Part shown: in pieces, positions 4,799 to 5,964 of the stretch | Position numbering within the stretch: the first letter of the stretch is position 1 | Layout: every line of letters begins with the position of its first letter | NCBI GenBank assembly: GCA_903860995.1 | Contig: CAIOSS010001012.1 | Span: 1-5,964 of the forward strand | Length of the DNA stretch: 5,964 nucleotides | Reading direction: 5' to 3' | DNA from: an uncultured delta proteobacterium | GTDB taxonomy: Bacteria > Myxococcota_A > Polyangia > Polyangiales > Ga0077539 | The notes under the pieces: model-generated | What the model was told of the DNA's origin: nothing | Database searches by the model: none | The model's input: only the letters and a program-made list of their open reading frames with translations | Program-made: the position numbers and the translations under genes

Positions 4799-5964
4799 AT
4801 GGTTGATCGAGCACACGCGATGGCGTTGCTGGGGGTGGTCGGGGCGGCGGTGCCGTTCGTCGCGCTGGGGCAAAACGCCGTTGCGCAGCGCGCGCGTGAG
4901 CGCGGCGTGACGGTGTCCGCGGCCGATGCTGGCGCGCCCGCGTCGGGGCGACCCCGTGGCGCGCCGGTCGCGATCACATCGGTGGTGGCGGGCCTCGACC
5001 CGTCGCGCGCGCGCCCCGAGCGCGGCGGCGACTACGCGGTCGACCTGCCCGGCGGGCGGCGCGCGACCCTCACGCTGGAGCCCGCGTGGCAGCGCGCGAC
5101 GGCGGCGTTGCTGGAGCGCCACGCGCTGCCCATGGCGAGCGTGGTGGTGCTCGACACGGCGACCGGGCGGGTGCTGATCTGGGCCTCGCGGGGCGCGCCG
5201 GGTCGCGACCTCGCGCGCGCGGCCGAGGCGCCGGCGGCCAGCGTTTTCAAGATCGTGACGGCGTCGGCGCTCCTGGGCGAGGGCTTCTCCGAGCGCACGC
5301 CGACGTGCTGGTCGGGGGGCTTCCACGCGCTGACGCTGAGCAACCTCGCGAGCGACCCGCGGCGCGACCGGGAGTGCAGCACGCTCCCAGAGGCCTTCGC
5401 GCGCTCGATCAACACGGTGTTCGCGCGGCGGGCGCTAGAGCTTTTGAACCCCGGCGCCATCGCGTCGACGGCGCGGCAGTGGGGCTTCGGCGAGGCGGTG
5501 CCCTTCGACGCGCCGGTGGCCGCGAGCGAGGTCACGGTGCCCTCCGAGACGCTGGCCTTCGCGCGCACCGCCGCGGGCTTCTGGAACAGCACCCTCTCGC
5601 CCCTCCACGGCGCGCTCCTGGCGCAGGGCATCGCGCGGGGCGGGGAGATGACCCGGCCGTGGATCGTGTCGTCGATCCGGGGCCCGCAGGGCGAGACCCT
5701 GGCGGTGGGCGGCGAGCACGCGTGGCGTCGCGCGGTGAGCCCCGAGGTGGCGGCGACGCTGGTGCGTGCGATGTCGCGGACCGTCAGCGAGGGCACAGGC
5801 TTCCATGGCTTCCATGACGGCGCCGGTCGGGCCTACCTCGAGGGCGTGAACGTCGGTGGCAAGACCGGCACGCTCAACGCCACGGAGCCCTTCCGCGCGT
5901 TCACCTGGTTCGTGGGCAACGCCGAGGGGGCCGGTCGCCGGCTCTCCATCGCGGTGATGGTCGC
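4799..5964 (+). CDS. Penicillin-binding transpeptidase, 3' end beyond the window (partial)
   Basis: The frame from ATG 4799 stays open to the window edge, giving 388 residues with no stop. It should cross-link peptidoglycan in the periplasm as a serine acyltransferase. Residues 8-24 are a hydrophobic anchor or uncleaved signal. Residues 25-80 are an Ala/Gly/Arg-rich linker, and from YAVDLPGGRRATLTLEPAWQ (79-98) it enters the transpeptidase domain. SVFK (148-151) holds the nucleophile Ser148 and Lys151, SIN (203-205) is the SxN motif, and GKTGT (354-358) the KTG motif; the spacings are normal for class B PBPs. A TAA in the same frame at 4781-4783 limits how early it can start; ATG 4820 is an alternative. 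No Shine-Dalgarno site is obvious. It lacks the roughly 150-residue dimerisation domain of FtsI/PbpA types and any glycosyltransferase domain. Cys170 and Cys193 may form a disulfide. It is divergent from the cyclase gene. Confidence 0.88.
   Translation, partial: MVDRAHAMALLGVVGAAVPFVALGQNAVAQRARERGVTVSAADAGAPASGRPRGAPVAITSVVAGLDPSRARPERGGDYAVDLPGGRRATLTLEPAWQRATAALLERHALPMASVVVLDTATGRVLIWASRGAPGRDLARAAEAPAASVFKIVTASALLGEGFSERTPTCWSGGFHALTLSNLASDPRRDRECSTLPEAFARSINTVFARRALELLNPGAIASTARQWGFGEAVPFDAPVAASEVTVPSETLAFARTAAGFWNSTLSPLHGALLAQGIARGGEMTRPWIVSSIRGPQGETLAVGGEHAWRRAVSPEVAATLVRAMSRTVSEGTGFHGFHDGAGRAYLEGVNVGGKTGTLNATEPFRAFTWFVGNAEGAGRRLSIAVMV
5798..5815 (+). repeat. 9-base tandem repeat inside the PBP gene
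   Basis: GGCTTCCAT occurs twice in direct succession (5798-5806 and 5807-5815), encoding Gly-Phe-His twice (residues 334-339). It lies 15 residues before the GKTGT motif, in the loop after the conserved 'EGTG'. An exact in-frame duplication of this kind suggests slippage; the frame is kept. Confidence 0.7.

Noticed and set aside
4670..5326. N-terminal extension of the cyclase frame to 5326
   Set aside because: The added residues are mostly Arg and Ala without structure and lie fully antisense to the PBP coding region.
5086..5817. 243-codon + strand frame within the PBP region
   Set aside because: It is in a different frame from the one carrying SVFK, SIN and GKTGT, and its composition is of the shadow type.
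1..5964. tRNA, rRNA, CRISPR, insertion sequence or phage elements
   Set aside because: No regularly spaced repeats, cloverleaf-like segments, transposase motifs or long terminal inverted repeats were seen on either strand.

Overview
The window is about 6 kb of very GC-rich bacterial chromosome. By eye it is well above 70% G+C, with G or C at nearly every third codon position. A Cys-anchored lipoprotein with a 'DAG'-rich linker and Asp-rich repeats, an FHA-GGDEF protein and weak or absent Shine-Dalgarno sites suggest a myxobacterium-like member of Myxococcota, possibly Sandaracinus- or Polyangia-like. This placement is an inference from style, not from a marker gene. I see no RNA gene, mobile element, CRISPR array or phage gene.

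Layout, left to right: (1) a probable C-terminal scrap of an upstream + strand gene, ending at 88; (2) a 133-base gap; (3) a + strand gene, 222-2054, for a secreted lipoprotein with five DxDxDGxxD repeats and a von Willebrand factor A (VWA) domain with an intact MIDAS motif; (4) on the - strand, a multipass GT-C (ArnT/PMT-like) glycosyltransferase, 3737-2055, whose stop codon abuts the lipoprotein's stop inside the palindrome TGATCA; (5) 17 bases upstream of it on the same strand, an FHA-GGDEF diguanylate cyclase (about 4663-3755), probably in an operon with the glycosyltransferase; (6) a 135-base divergent promoter region with a perfect 13-base palindrome; (7) on the + strand from 4799 to the window edge, the first 388 residues of a penicillin-binding transpeptidase with SxxK, SxN and KTG motifs.

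How they may work together: the FHA domain suggests that Ser/Thr-kinase signalling feeds into c-di-GMP synthesis, and the co-directional membrane glycosyltransferase may be an envelope or exopolysaccharide output. The divergent PBP and the convergent lipoprotein also act in the cell envelope, so the neighbourhood is envelope-themed, but nothing here proves a shared pathway. I found no clear novel defence or mobile system. The most unusual points are the PBP with no room for a dimerisation domain, the zero-gap convergent stops beside a GC hairpin, and the palindrome between the divergent genes.
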